A stretch of 39,608 bases of DNA from a virus: IMG/VR virus record IMGVR_UViG_3300031643_000005, positions 1 to 39,608 of that record. One strand, written 5' to 3'. Numbering within the stretch: the first letter of the stretch is position 1; each line of letters begins with the position of its first letter. The position numbers and the translations under genes are program-made. Below the pieces are notes generated by a model. It was not told where the DNA came from and did not search any database. It was given only the letters and a program-made list of their open reading frames with translations. This document shows positions 8,092 through 16,496 of this stretch, in pieces.

Positions 8092-11000
8092 CTAGACGCT
8101 CTTTGCCGCAGCGTGCGGCTTGAATTGGACGGCCATGCGCTCTCCCCACGCCGCCAGAACGGAGGCATGTTCGTCAAGAATCTCGAATACCATCCCTAGC
8201 TCTGGACTCTCTAGAGTGCCGGCAAGCGTCATGTCGATCTGGACCTTGGGTGGCGTCTGTGGCGTACCGGCCCCGAGCGGGCCACTCGGGGGGCCCGGGG
8301 TGAATTGTCCCGCCGTGCGCGGAGCCGGAAATTCCATGCTGGCTATCTGCATCGCCAAGGCTTGTAATTCTGCCATGAGGTTCCGGGCCTCAGTTAGATC
8401 GATACCCCCCGCTGCAAGCGCCGACTGTAGAGACGTGACGGTATGTTCCACGCTGTTGAATATCTGCGACAGAAGAACCCCCACATTACTAATCGCCCCC
8501 AGGCTCGTGGCCGCCGCCTCCAGATTGGTCGCGATCTGTTCCAGTTCGCTCCAGGTCGCGAAGTCATTTACTTGTCGCAATAGCTGCTTGGCCGCGTCAA
8601 CATTGAAGCCCCACTTGCGTACATTGGAGATTGCTTCAACGGTGGAGCCAAACGATGTATATGCCCGCGCGATGCTTTCGCCAGATCGCCCGAGCTCCTC
8701 GAAGTAGCCCGAGGCCGACCGCATTTGCGCCGTTATCTCTGGCAACTCGTCCCAAACGCTCAAGACGCCTAGTTGTCTCACCATTGCCTGGGCCGCGGCG
8801 ACATCTATACCGCCAAGCTCCGCAGCGTCCTGCACGGATTTGGAAATCGCCCCTAACGCCCCGTAAGCGGCCTGAACAATGCTCGCTGTCTCGCCCGCGC
8901 TCTTGAGGGCATCTTTGTGGGCCGTCCCGATGCGATCCAAGGTCGGGATCAAGAGATTGGCTGCTATCTCCATCTGCAGGCCAAAATCCCGGACCATGCC
9001 CTGCAGGTCCATTGTCTTGAGCCCGGCCATCTCGGAAAAGACACTGGACAGATTCAACAACGATAAGAGTTGCGTCAGTGGCTCTAGTAGGGGCGCTGCT
9101 GCAGTCAAACGATCTTTGAGGTCGGCTCCCAACCCCTCGATCCCTATGAGAAGTTCGTCTACTGCGAATGCCAAGTCCGCAATGAATGCCTGTATGTCCG
9201 TGGCGAAAAGGGCGTTGCCCATTTTCATCTTGCTCAGGTCGAATTCCGTCAGTTTCAGGATCTTCCCAACGCTCTCTGCCAAGCCAGCCGCTTTTTTCAC
9301 CGAGGCGCTAGTGTCGCTGTCAATAGAGTTGAGCCAGTTATAGATCATGCCGCTGGCATGTTGGATCCGCCGAATGTAGACTGAGAACACCTCCACCCAA
9401 TCCTTGGCCCCAACGTCTATATCCAACTTGGGGCTCAACAAGGCAAGGAGTTTTTGCACGTCTTGTGCTACGGGTGAGGCCAAGGCAAGATTGGCGCGCG
9501 CATCATCACCTATCTCTTCCATCCAGTTGTAAATCGTTCCCGAGATGTGTCTAATCCTGCGCAGCCATTCCTGGAACTTATCTGCCCAATCATAGTCGGC
9601 GCTGGCAAAGTCCAACTTCACCGCGAGAATGCTGACGAGCTTTCGCACGTTCTCCGAGACGGGAGCTGCTAAGGCAACGTTCGCTCGGGCGTCGTCAGCA
9701 ATATCTTGCATCCAGTCATAGATCATCCCACCCGCGTGCCGCAATCTCCTTAGCCAAAGCGCAAAGGTATCCGCCCACAGGGCAGAGCCGGCGTCTATGT
9801 CGAGCTTGATATTTACGAGACCGAGAAGCTTGCGCACATCATCAGCAACGGGCGCCGCAAGGGCTACCGCTGCGCGCGTGTCCGTATCGATCTTTTGGAT
9901 CCAATTGTAGACCATCCCACTGGCGTGTTGGATTCGAGCGATCCACAAGGCAAATTCATCAGCCCAGAGTTTGCCCCCCGCGCCAATCGTTCCCATTTTG
10001 ATGGTCAGAAGCGCCAGGATCCGTTTTATATTGTCTGCCACTGGCCCCGCGAGAGCGAGATTGGTCCGCGTGTCCTGATCTATCTCTTGCAGCCAGCCAT
10101 AGATTACCCCCGATGCATGACGGAGACGCGCCAGGAATAGCGTGACCTGCTCCGCCCAGTCGCCCTCACCCGCCTCTACCCCCAGCTTGATGCTAAGGAC
10201 GGACACAATCTTGCGCAGCGCGTCCGCTATCTCGCCAGCGTCACTCAAGGCCAACTTTGGATCCAGCTCCGCTTTGGCCTTGGCGATCAGGCCGTGCATC
10301 TCAGAAACCGCGTCATAGAACCGTGTCGCCCAGGTGGCCAGGTCGAATTCTTCCGGCCCAACTGAGAAGCTTTTGAGTGCAGCGTTGGCGGCGCTGATCG
10401 CGCCTGAGAGCTTGATGATGGGTTCTAGCAAGAGCTCCACATCGGCCAGCTTGGGCTTCAGCTCTGGCACCCAGCTATAGAATTTGCCAACGGCTAGCTT
10501 CAAATATTCGCCCATGTCGTCCAGGGCCTGACCGACTCCCGCGGGGATGCGCATCGTCATCAGATCGGCTAACGCCTTTTTCGCAGAGGAGACGCCCCGT
10601 TCTATGTCGGCCGACACCTCGGCGAGCCCTTTCGTGGCAGCCTCTTTCGCCTTGGCCATGCCAGATGACATGCCGTCTACGCCGCGAGAGATGGACCCAG
10701 AGAAGGCGCCAGTAAAGTCCGTCTGACGGATGCCGCTCAAAATGTTATTCGTCAAGTCGTCGAATTGCTTCTCCAAGGCGGCGAGCGCGTCATCGGCAGC
10801 GGCGAGTTGGCCCTTTTGCATAGCGAGCAAGGCGTTGACGGCAGTCTGGGCGGCCTTGACATTGTTGCCTGCTAGAGCCGTCGCCACCTTTGCCGATTGT
10901 TCAGCATAGAGCACTTCATTCTGCAATCGCTCGGACTCGCCCTCGCCAGCGATCTTCAGTAGTTGCTTCTCCTGCTCTAGCGTGATTTGCTCAGACGCGT

Positions 11001-12657
11001 AGGCTTTTTTGATCTGCGCTATCAGGACGCGGCGGATCTGAGCGCCCTGCTCCTTGAGCTCGGTCATATAGGCTTTCTGGCGCGTGATTTCCTGCATCAC
11101 CAGGGCACGCCGTTGGATCATCTGGCGACGGCTGTAGCTCACGCTATCATTTGCCTGGTTTTGTTGGAATTTGGCCTGGAGTTTGGCGGCTTCCTCTGTG
11201 GCCCCCGCATCCTGTAAGGTTTGATATTGCGCCTGGAATCGGGCCCGCGCCTCGGTTTGAGCTAGCTGGAAGTGGAAAGCCAGCTCTCCCGCGCGCGTCC
11301 CTGCTAGCTCTTGGCTCTGCAATAGCTGATCGTGGTGCTCCGTGTCCAGGGCAAGCGTGCTCGCTTGCCACTCCCGCTGTGAAGAGAGCAGTTCTTCGTG
11401 ATGGCTGGCAACAATACTGCCGACTCGTCCTAGCGCGGCCTGCATCTCTTCAGAATTGAACGCATCGCGCAGGGCCGCCTGCATTCCATGGGAATGCTCA
11501 TAGGCGGCCTGAGTGCCGATAGCAATATTGGCCTGTATCGCCGCAAAGTTCTGGCCCAACATCTCGGCAGCGGCGGTGCTCTGCGGCCCAAGCGCATCCA
11601 GCATATTCTCGAAGGCTGCGGTATACTCGGGTACAACAGCCCCTACCCCGTCCAGCGCCGTGATAGTCCCCGCCGCCGCCGCGTTGATCTCCCTCAGCTT
11701 CTCGGGTACCTGGGCAGCGGTAATGACGTGATAGTGCAAGTCTGTGGTGAGCTTGCCGAGGGCGTCACTCATTCGCTTGTATTGCTCTTCGGTGAGAGCG
11801 CCCGCCTCGCGTTGGCTGTCCAAGTTGGCGGTAAACGTCTTGATCTGGTCGCCCGTTTGCAGCGACGCCCGAATGCCCTGCGCGAGACCATCAAATGCGC
11901 CTCGCAATACGCCTATGACGCCGCCCGCCTCCATATTGGCGGCGGTTAGCTCGCCCATGGCCGCCTTGAGGTTTTGTATCGAGGTCACCAGGGTTTGTTG
12001 CTGACCTTGCTGGGTGCCCGCCTGATCGCCCAGCTTGGCCATGGAAATGCGAGCTTCTTCCATGACCGCCTGCATGAATGCAGTCTCGCGGGATAGCCCT
12101 TCGGTCTGAGTCTGAAGGGCCGCGATGCGTTCCCGCACGCGGCCAGAGGAGATGCCAAAGTTGTCAAGGCGGGGAATCGATTGGTTTGCGAGGAGAGCTG
12201 CAAAGTCGCCCAAGGACTGGCTCGCGTTCATACCAAAGGCCATGCCAAGCGTAGCGCCCATGTCCGCGAGCTCGGCTGCTTGGTCCGTGGTTTCTGCCAG
12301 CCCCATGCCCAGGAAGCGCGATGACGCTTGCATGAGCGTCATGTCGTCTATGAGCCCGTGCGTGGACTCGCGAAGTGCAGCTAACCCTTGTGCGGATCCG
12401 CCGAGGTTATAGAAGGTCCGCCTGGCCGCCTGAGTCGCGACACCGAGCTGATACATCTCGGCGGTCGCCTTAACGACCATGCCCACCGCAGCGACGCCCA
12501 TGACAGTGCGATAGACGTCGCCCAACTTGCCGAGCGTGGACGACTGAGAGGTTACGGCTTGCTCTGTCTCTTGCGTCTCATTGCGCAAGCGCGCCAGCGC
12601 GTTTTGGGCCTCGCTTGCGTTCTCGACATTGACGACTATCTGCAAAGGGACTGGCAT
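8092..12657 (-). CDS. Tail tape measure protein (1521 aa)
   Basis: This is the longest gene of the window and follows the frameshifted chaperone, the usual place of the tape measure. The N-terminal 250 residues have the classic pattern of helices separated by hydrophobic segments (VYRTVMGVAAVGMVVKATAE about 48-68; LADMGATLGMAFG). Residues about 490-600 are a long charged coiled coil. Residues about 800-1135 hold five 63-64-residue repeats, and the C-terminus is Pro/Gly-rich before VQIDMTLAG. It sets tail length by spanning the tube. At about 0.15 nm per residue (family knowledge) the tail would be near 230 nm. A weak GGGGA lies before the ATG at 12657. No lytic transglycosylase or peptidase motif was seen. 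Confidence 0.95.
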   Translation of the reverse strand: MPVPLQIVVNVENASEAQNALARLRNETQETEQAVTSQSSTLGKLGDVYRTVMGVAAVGMVVKATAEMYQLGVATQAARRTFYNLGGSAQGLAALRESTHGLIDDMTLMQASSRFLGMGLAETTDQAAELADMGATLGMAFGMNASQSLGDFAALLANQSIPRLDNFGISSGRVRERIAALQTQTEGLSRETAFMQAVMEEARISMAKLGDQAGTQQGQQQTLVTSIQNLKAAMGELTAANMEAGGVIGVLRGAFDGLAQGIRASLQTGDQIKTFTANLDSQREAGALTEEQYKRMSDALGKLTTDLHYHVITAAQVPEKLREINAAAAGTITALDGVGAVVPEYTAAFENMLDALGPQSTAAAEMLGQNFAAIQANIAIGTQAAYEHSHGMQAALRDAFNSEEMQAALGRVGSIVASHHEELLSSQREWQASTLALDTEHHDQLLQSQELAGTRAGELAFHFQLAQTEARARFQAQYQTLQDAGATEEAAKLQAKFQQNQANDSVSYSRRQMIQRRALVMQEITRQKAYMTELKEQGAQIRRVLIAQIKKAYASEQITLEQEKQLLKIAGEGESERLQNEVLYAEQSAKVATALAGNNVKAAQTAVNALLAMQKGQLAAADDALAALEKQFDDLTNNILSGIRQTDFTGAFSGSISRGVDGMSSGMAKAKEAATKGLAEVSADIERGVSSAKKALADLMTMRIPAGVGQALDDMGEYLKLAVGKFYSWVPELKPKLADVELLLEPIIKLSGAISAANAALKSFSVGPEEFDLATWATRFYDAVSEMHGLIAKAKAELDPKLALSDAGEIADALRKIVSVLSIKLGVEAGEGDWAEQVTLFLARLRHASGVIYGWLQEIDQDTRTNLALAGPVADNIKRILALLTIKMGTIGAGGKLWADEFALWIARIQHASGMVYNWIQKIDTDTRAAVALAAPVADDVRKLLGLVNIKLDIDAGSALWADTFALWLRRLRHAGGMIYDWMQDIADDARANVALAAPVSENVRKLVSILAVKLDFASADYDWADKFQEWLRRIRHISGTIYNWMEEIGDDARANLALASPVAQDVQKLLALLSPKLDIDVGAKDWVEVFSVYIRRIQHASGMIYNWLNSIDSDTSASVKKAAGLAESVGKILKLTEFDLSKMKMGNALFATDIQAFIADLAFAVDELLIGIEGLGADLKDRLTAAAPLLEPLTQLLSLLNLSSVFSEMAGLKTMDLQGMVRDFGLQMEIAANLLIPTLDRIGTAHKDALKSAGETASIVQAAYGALGAISKSVQDAAELGGIDVAAAQAMVRQLGVLSVWDELPEITAQMRSASGYFEELGRSGESIARAYTSFGSTVEAISNVRKWGFNVDAAKQLLRQVNDFATWSELEQIATNLEAAATSLGAISNVGVLLSQIFNSVEHTVTSLQSALAAGGIDLTEARNLMAELQALAMQIASMEFPAPRTAGQFTPGPPSGPLGAGTPQTPPKVQIDMTLAGTLESPELGMVFEILDEHASVLAAWGERMAVQFKPHAAAKSV
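9290..10255 (-). repeat. Five 63-64-residue repeats in the tape measure protein
   Basis: The codons for the motif IYNW (or IYDW/IYGW) recur with anchors at 9334, 9523, 9712, 9901 and 10093, spaced 189, 189, 189 and 192 bases. The unit reads roughly W-x4-F-x3-RRIRHASGMIYNWM followed by IDDDARAN-ALA-PV-DVRKLL-LL-KLDID. A more diverged copy may lie just N-terminal. The repeats are similar as protein but differ in DNA, so they are old duplications. Confidence 0.9.
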
Positions 12658-12658
12658 T

Positions 12659-13119
12659 CTAGCTTATCCCCAAGTGTGACCGATCTGCCATGGCGGCCCG
12701 GTAGGCCATCTCCCGCCGTCCCCAGATGATATACTCACGGGCATGTATCACGTCCCAGGGGGGCATCCCCCACGACTCGGCACAGCGCAAGACCCCGACC
12801 CACCAAGGCACCTGGCGACCTCGATTATCTGCCCATTGGTTCAGCTTTTTTTTTCCTCGTCCGTGACCGCCTTTTTGCCGACGGACTCTACAACGCGCTC
12901 AAAGAGGGCCATGACCTCTCGCATTTTGAGCCGCCGCAGGCGCGTCTTGTCCCAATCGCTCACGTCGTCGAGCAGATCCAGGATTGTCGACCACACGTGC
13001 TCATTGCCCGGCTCGTTGAAAAGTAGGACATATTCGTAAGGCATCTCGTCCAAATCGCCCAGTATCTCTGCTAGGCGCGCGCCGTCGATGTTGATCGTGT
13101 CTATTACGCTGTCGACCAT
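12659..13119 (-). CDS. Tail assembly chaperone, frameshifted long form (153 aa)
   Basis: The long product is made if ribosomes slip -1 on the nine-A run at 12854-12846. After residue 91 (DEEKK) the new frame continues K-L-N-Q-W-A-D-N-R-G for 62 residues to a TAG at 12661-12659, two bases from the tape measure ATG at 12657. The added part has the W, REYIIW and R-R-E-M-A-Y-R-A-A pattern seen in many tail chaperone extensions. This matches the lambda G/GT arrangement, in which the long form binds the tape measure and the short form coats it during assembly. The -1 frame is free of stops and fills an otherwise empty 180-base gap, which is strong support. Confidence 0.85.
12841..13119 (-). CDS. 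Tail assembly chaperone, short form (92 aa)
   Basis: This is the zero-frame product, from ATG at 13119 to TGA at 12843-12841, between tail tube and tape measure. It is an acidic helical protein (IDGARLAEILGDLDEMPYEY ... LRRLKMREVMALFERVVESV), as expected for a lambda gpG-like chaperone. TCCTCC on the plus strand at 13122-13127, read as GGAGGA on the minus strand, gives the ribosome-binding site. It ends in DEEKKS, with the slippery A-run directly at the stop. Confidence 0.85.
   Translation of the reverse strand: MVDSVIDTINIDGARLAEILGDLDEMPYEYVLLFNEPGNEHVWSTILDLLDDVSDWDKTRLRRLKMREVMALFERVVESVGKKAVTDEEKKS
12846..12854 (-). other. Slippery nine-A run for -1 ribosomal frameshifting
   Basis: The zero-frame codons are GAA AAA AAA AGC TGA, which contain the heptamer A AAA AAA four bases before the stop codon. 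A -1 slip gives AAG CTG AAC CAA and opens 62 further codons. No strong stem-loop directly downstream was worked out. Confidence 0.8.
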
Positions 13120-13147
13120 ATTCCTCCTTTTTTGCTAGGTGTCGAGC

Positions 13148-14164
13148 CTAGCTGTAGGTCGCCTCGTTATTCACCACGATGATCTCGGAGTCACCCGCGC
13201 TTGCGTCATGGCGCAACCGGAATGTCGCCGAAACTGTGTCGTTCCCATCGGCATCACTCATAGGATCGAAGGTCTCGTAAACGCCTACCGCGTTGATAAT
13301 CAAGGACTTGTTCGTGTACGAAGTCCCTCCACTTGTGAGAGCGGCGCCCTCCGTTTTGATCTGTATGATCCGCGGCGTACCGTCCCGCCAGGCGATTTTC
13401 TCGGTCCCCGCCGTATCATTGAGTTCCATAGTCAGGGACAGCGTGGCCTCGTAGCCAACCTGCTTATGATGCGCCCATGCTATGTTGCCGTCTTGGGTCG
13501 GGACGGGCGTGAATCCGGTCGTCACTGCTAGAGACCAGTCGCGCAGCGTCGCAGGCGCTTCGGTTGTACCGGCCGTCCCGCCCTTAGCATCGATATAGAA
13601 CTGACCCTTGTTGGCATAGATTGTCTCGACCGTCGGCGTTTGCACGGACGTACTGTAAAAGGCCCCGGCGGATGTAACCTCACGGCCAATCACCGTCCCG
13701 GACATCCTCACGGATTCGCCGTACGCGGCTGCCAACGTAAACTCCGAGACAAGCCCATAGTCGAATGTCTCAACCAATACATTGTCGCCCGCCTCGAAAC
13801 TGAACGTTTTGGCGGTCTTCACACCTGATGTGCCGAATGGATAGGTGTAGCTGTATTTCCCGACTGTGCCGTCCCCAGCCCCTGTTGATTGCCAATTGAT
13901 TCCGCCGCCAAGGATCCATGGCAGCTCCTCAAACGTGGCATCGCGTTCCTCTAAGCTCAACGAGGCGCGTTTCATGGCCGTATACTGCCGGTCACCACCG
14001 GCCATCCATCCGTCATCCTCTTCCGGAGTTTCTATTGTGCGATCATCCGTGAGGATCGCAGTCCCTCTCCACATATCATCACAACTGACCGCCGTCCCCG
14101 CTGTCGTCTCCGGGCTGAACTGAATCTTGCGCAACCGTCGCACTCCACTCGTTTTCTGTGCCAT
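13148..14164 (-). CDS. Major tail (tube) protein
   Basis: The 338-residue protein begins MAQKTSGVRRLRKIQFSPE, a start typical of phage tail tube proteins, and has GGAGGG before the ATG at 14164. It is strand-rich, with a WILGGGINWQSTGAG segment at about 85-100 and a second domain from about 210 (WAHHKQVGYEATLSLTMEL). Length and position just before the chaperone pair fit. It should polymerise into the tail tube around the tape measure. The start overlaps the upstream 104-aa gene by 86 bases. Confidence 0.85.
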   Translation of the reverse strand: MAQKTSGVRRLRKIQFSPETTAGTAVSCDDMWRGTAILTDDRTIETPEEDDGWMAGGDRQYTAMKRASLSLEERDATFEELPWILGGGINWQSTGAGDGTVGKYSYTYPFGTSGVKTAKTFSFEAGDNVLVETFDYGLVSEFTLAAAYGESVRMSGTVIGREVTSAGAFYSTSVQTPTVETIYANKGQFYIDAKGGTAGTTEAPATLRDWSLAVTTGFTPVPTQDGNIAWAHHKQVGYEATLSLTMELNDTAGTEKIAWRDGTPRIIQIKTEGAALTSGGTSYTNKSLIINAVGVYETFDPMSDADGNDTVSATFRLRHDASAGDSEIIVVNNEATYS

Positions 14165-14393
14165 CGGATCCCTCCATCATGGCTTGTTCGGTAGGCGGTG
14201 CTTCCGCCTGCCCTGATTCACGTTCGTATAGAATCTCATATAGACCGCGCTGCGCTTTGAGGCGCGCAACGCCTATCCGCTCCACTTCCTCGGCGCTCAG
14301 GTCTCTGGCAGGGATTCCGCGAATGGTAACGCTCCTGCCAATGGCACGCGGGCGCCATCGTGCTCCGACCGCTCGCCGTCGTCGCTTTGGCAT
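14079..14393 (-). CDS. Hypothetical protein overlapping both neighbours (104 aa)
   Basis: GGAGG seven bases before the ATG at 14393 supports translation even though the gene overlaps the glycosyltransferase-like gene by 97 bases and the tail tube gene by 86 bases. The N-terminus is very basic (MPKRRRRAVGARWRPR), then comes SVTIRGIPARDLSAEEVERIGVARL, a pattern seen in small phage proteins near the tail tube. The acidic C-terminal third (after about residue 65) lies in the overlap and may be unconstrained. Role unknown. Confidence 0.6.
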   Translation of the reverse strand: MPKRRRRAVGARWRPRAIGRSVTIRGIPARDLSAEEVERIGVARLKAQRGLYEILYERESGQAEAPPTEQAMMEGSDGTENEWSATVAQDSVQPGDDSGDGGQL

Positions 14394-15136
14394 TTGTCGC
14401 CTCCGTTTTCTGGGATATGGGCGCGGGTAGGTTTTGTCACAGTGATTATTTCCCCGTGTGCTTCCGCCGCGCGCAAAAAGGCCTCGCGGACTGCCTGGGT
14501 TATCGTGGTGTGCATTATGTGTGGGGAGGACACCCCACTATAAACCCACTGATCTATATGGGCTTTGTTACACAGCTTTGAAAACCAGACGTCTGTCCCC
14601 GGCCACGTAGCCGCCCTCAGCCCTTCGACTCCGCACTCGGGCCACCCGAGCGCGTCCAGCAAGCTATAGTCATAGCCGAACCAGGGGTAAGGGAGTCGCT
14701 CGAAAACACGCCGATCTATCAAGATGCTTCCAGACCCTAGAACATCAACTTTCAACAATGCGTCATCTGGCCATCGGTGGATTGGCGCTAGCTTTCCATC
14801 GTTCCACATGTAGGCGCAGGGATCATAGGGAACCCCCCGGCGGAAGTTGAGGCCGCCCACCACCATGAACTTGTCTCGGTCTCGCGCTGGCCATTGCGCC
14901 AACTTTGCCACAATGTCCGGAGGGTGTATGTGATCGCTGTCCAGCATGAGGATGTGGGTGAATGTTTGCCTCAGCAGCGTTGCGGCCATTTCGTTGCGCG
15001 TTATGTCAGTCCGCGCATACCCATGCCCCATAAACGAATTGCCTCGCGCGATGATCGTCATCAAGCTATGGACTGCCTCCGCGTACATCATCCGCTCAGA
15101 GGGGATTGCCACCACAACGCTCACGTCATCAGACAA
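14297..15136 (-). CDS. Glycosyltransferase-like protein (GT-A fold)
   Basis: The preferred start is TTG at 15136, two bases after the upstream TAA, with GGTGGGG eight bases before it. An ATG at 15214 would lengthen the protein from 279 to 305 residues but overlaps the previous gene by 76 bases. VVVAIPSERMMYAEAVHSL is the first strand-helix of a GT-A fold, and THILMLDSDHIHPPDIV carries the DxD metal/nucleotide-sugar motif. Later LGSGSILIDRRVFERL and GTDVWFSKLCNKAH match the acceptor half of family-2-like enzymes. The C-terminal 45 residues are charged and overlap the next gene. Its place within the head-tail genes suggests glycosylation of a virion protein or a host surface sugar; the substrate is unknown. 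Confidence 0.8.
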   Translation of the reverse strand: MSDDVSVVVAIPSERMMYAEAVHSLMTIIARGNSFMGHGYARTDITRNEMAATLLRQTFTHILMLDSDHIHPPDIVAKLAQWPARDRDKFMVVGGLNFRRGVPYDPCAYMWNDGKLAPIHRWPDDALLKVDVLGSGSILIDRRVFERLPYPWFGYDYSLLDALGWPECGVEGLRAATWPGTDVWFSKLCNKAHIDQWVYSGVSSPHIMHTTITQAVREAFLRAAEAHGEIITVTKPTRAHIPENGGDKCQSDDGERSEHDGARVPLAGALPFAESLPET

Positions 15137-15138
15137 TG

Positions 15139-15567
15139 TTATAACCCCACCGTCACATTGTACTTTTCTGTTATCTGGAAGGTGAACTCTATCGTTGCGT
15201 ATTCTCCTGCCCAATTGGCCACGGCGTTGATGATCTCGCTTCGGTGTACACCACTCAGCGATCCCAGTTGCACGGCGCCATCGTATGCGTCCAGCACCCG
15301 CTCGAAAAAGGGCTCCAGCCGCTCTTGTCGGGCAGCATGATCGATGTTCTGGCCCAGCGGTTCGCCTACGAGCCGGATCATGATTGTGTGGGTGACTTCG
15401 CGTTGCGTATAGTTCGGATTGGTGATCGCCGAACTTTGCCAGTAGGTGATCAGGGAGGGAATGTCGGCCGTGTCTATGACCTGTGGCGGCCGCGTGAATG
15501 CCTGCGCCACGCCGGTTACGTTACTATTGATCGTCTGCATGGCGGCCAGGACGCTACTCAAGCTCAT
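15139..15567 (-). CDS. Tail terminator/completion-like protein
   Basis: A 142-residue protein that overlaps the connector stop by four bases (ATGA at 15567-15564). It reads MSLSSVLAAMQTINSNVTGV ... ITYWQSSAIT ... THTIMIRLVGEPLGQNIDHA and ends with strands (YATIEFTFQITEKYNVTV). Size, alpha/beta layout and position between head-tail connector and tail tube fit a tail terminator that caps the tube and joins it to the head. The call rests mostly on gene order. Confidence 0.7.
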   Translation of the reverse strand: MSLSSVLAAMQTINSNVTGVAQAFTRPPQVIDTADIPSLITYWQSSAITNPNYTQREVTHTIMIRLVGEPLGQNIDHAARQERLEPFFERVLDAYDGAVQLGSLSGVHRSEIINAVANWAGEYATIEFTFQITEKYNVTVGL

Positions 15568-16433
15568 GATATAGTCTCTCGCCGCGTATAGACGTCCAGT
15601 ACCTGGCGGATGTCCGCTGGCAGCCCAGCGGCCGTTGTCACCATCCCCACCTCGGGGAAGGCTTGCGTTTCAAACGTATCCGAGTCCTTCTGCCGATAGA
15701 GATATGCCCCCCAACGCTGTATGGCAAGCGTGATCTCTGGTTCCGGCTCGAAAACATAGATCGCGGCGCCATCCAGGTGTGTGGCTGCGGTGCTGCCATT
15801 CACGCCCCGGCGCACAGAGAGGCTCGTATTCAGAGGGACCGCATAGACGTATAGGAGCTCATCGTCGATTTTGAGGAGGTGGCATTCCTGGAACCGTGGG
15901 GCTAGACCCTGAACGTTGGCCCCCGCGGCGCTGGTCACTGTGAGCGTCGTCCCCGTTGCATCAGTCACCGCCGCCTGGAGGGTATCGCCCGAACCAACCC
16001 AGGCCCTGGCCCAGTCTGAGTTATATCCCCAAGTCCCAGCCACTGCGTTTGCGCGTTGCGGCGTTCCGCTGAAGCTCAGGGCGACGCCGGTGCTTTCGTC
16101 TATATCGATTCGGGCCTTGGGATAATCGCCGTAGGGCCACAGGATGTATTGCGCCGGTGTGATCGTTGTGCCTGTATTCCCAGTGGTCAGCAAGTTTATC
16201 TCTAGCAGATCATCGTCCAGCCATATCCGCCAACTCTCATCGTCATCATAGTATCGCGTCTCGATGCGCGGATAGAACTTGCGCCGCGTCCAGGTATCGA
16301 TCTTGCGGCTGGCGCTCTCACAGAAGCGCCGGAGCAAGACGTCCTCTCCAGTCACAGATTCCACGACGGCCTTATCGCTGTCGCGTAGGCCGAGATAGTC
16401 TTTCAGTTGCCATGGCGTCGCATATTCGTTCAC
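15564..16433 (-). CDS. Head-tail connector protein (gp6-like)
   Basis: The N-terminal 60 residues (MNEYATPWQLKDYLGLRDSD ... LLRRFCESASRKIDTWTRRKFYP) match the helical phage connector family that docks under the portal. Connectors are usually 100-200 residues, whereas this one has 289. The extra middle (about 85-215: TTITPAQYILWPYGDYPKARI, then VTDATGTTLTVTSA) is a strand-rich insertion, and the C-terminal helix (LAIQRWGAYLYRQKDSD ... LPADIRQVLDVYTRR) returns to the family pattern. Confidence 0.8.
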   Translation of the reverse strand: MNEYATPWQLKDYLGLRDSDKAVVESVTGEDVLLRRFCESASRKIDTWTRRKFYPRIETRYYDDDESWRIWLDDDLLEINLLTTGNTGTTITPAQYILWPYGDYPKARIDIDESTGVALSFSGTPQRANAVAGTWGYNSDWARAWVGSGDTLQAAVTDATGTTLTVTSAAGANVQGLAPRFQECHLLKIDDELLYVYAVPLNTSLSVRRGVNGSTAATHLDGAAIYVFEPEPEITLAIQRWGAYLYRQKDSDTFETQAFPEVGMVTTAAGLPADIRQVLDVYTRRETIS

Positions 16434-16448
16434 TGGCCTTCTCTATGT

Positions 16449-16477
16449 GCGGGGCGGGCTTGGGTCTCCCGCCCCGC
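16449..16477. other. GC-rich intergenic hairpin
   Basis: A perfect 10-bp inverted repeat (GCGGGGCGGG at 16449-16458, complement at 16468-16477) with a nine-base loop lies between the lipoprotein gene and the connector gene. No T-run follows on the minus strand. It may slow or process transcripts between differently expressed structural genes. Confidence 0.65.
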
Positions 16478-16496
16478 CTTACTATGGCCTCTGGCC

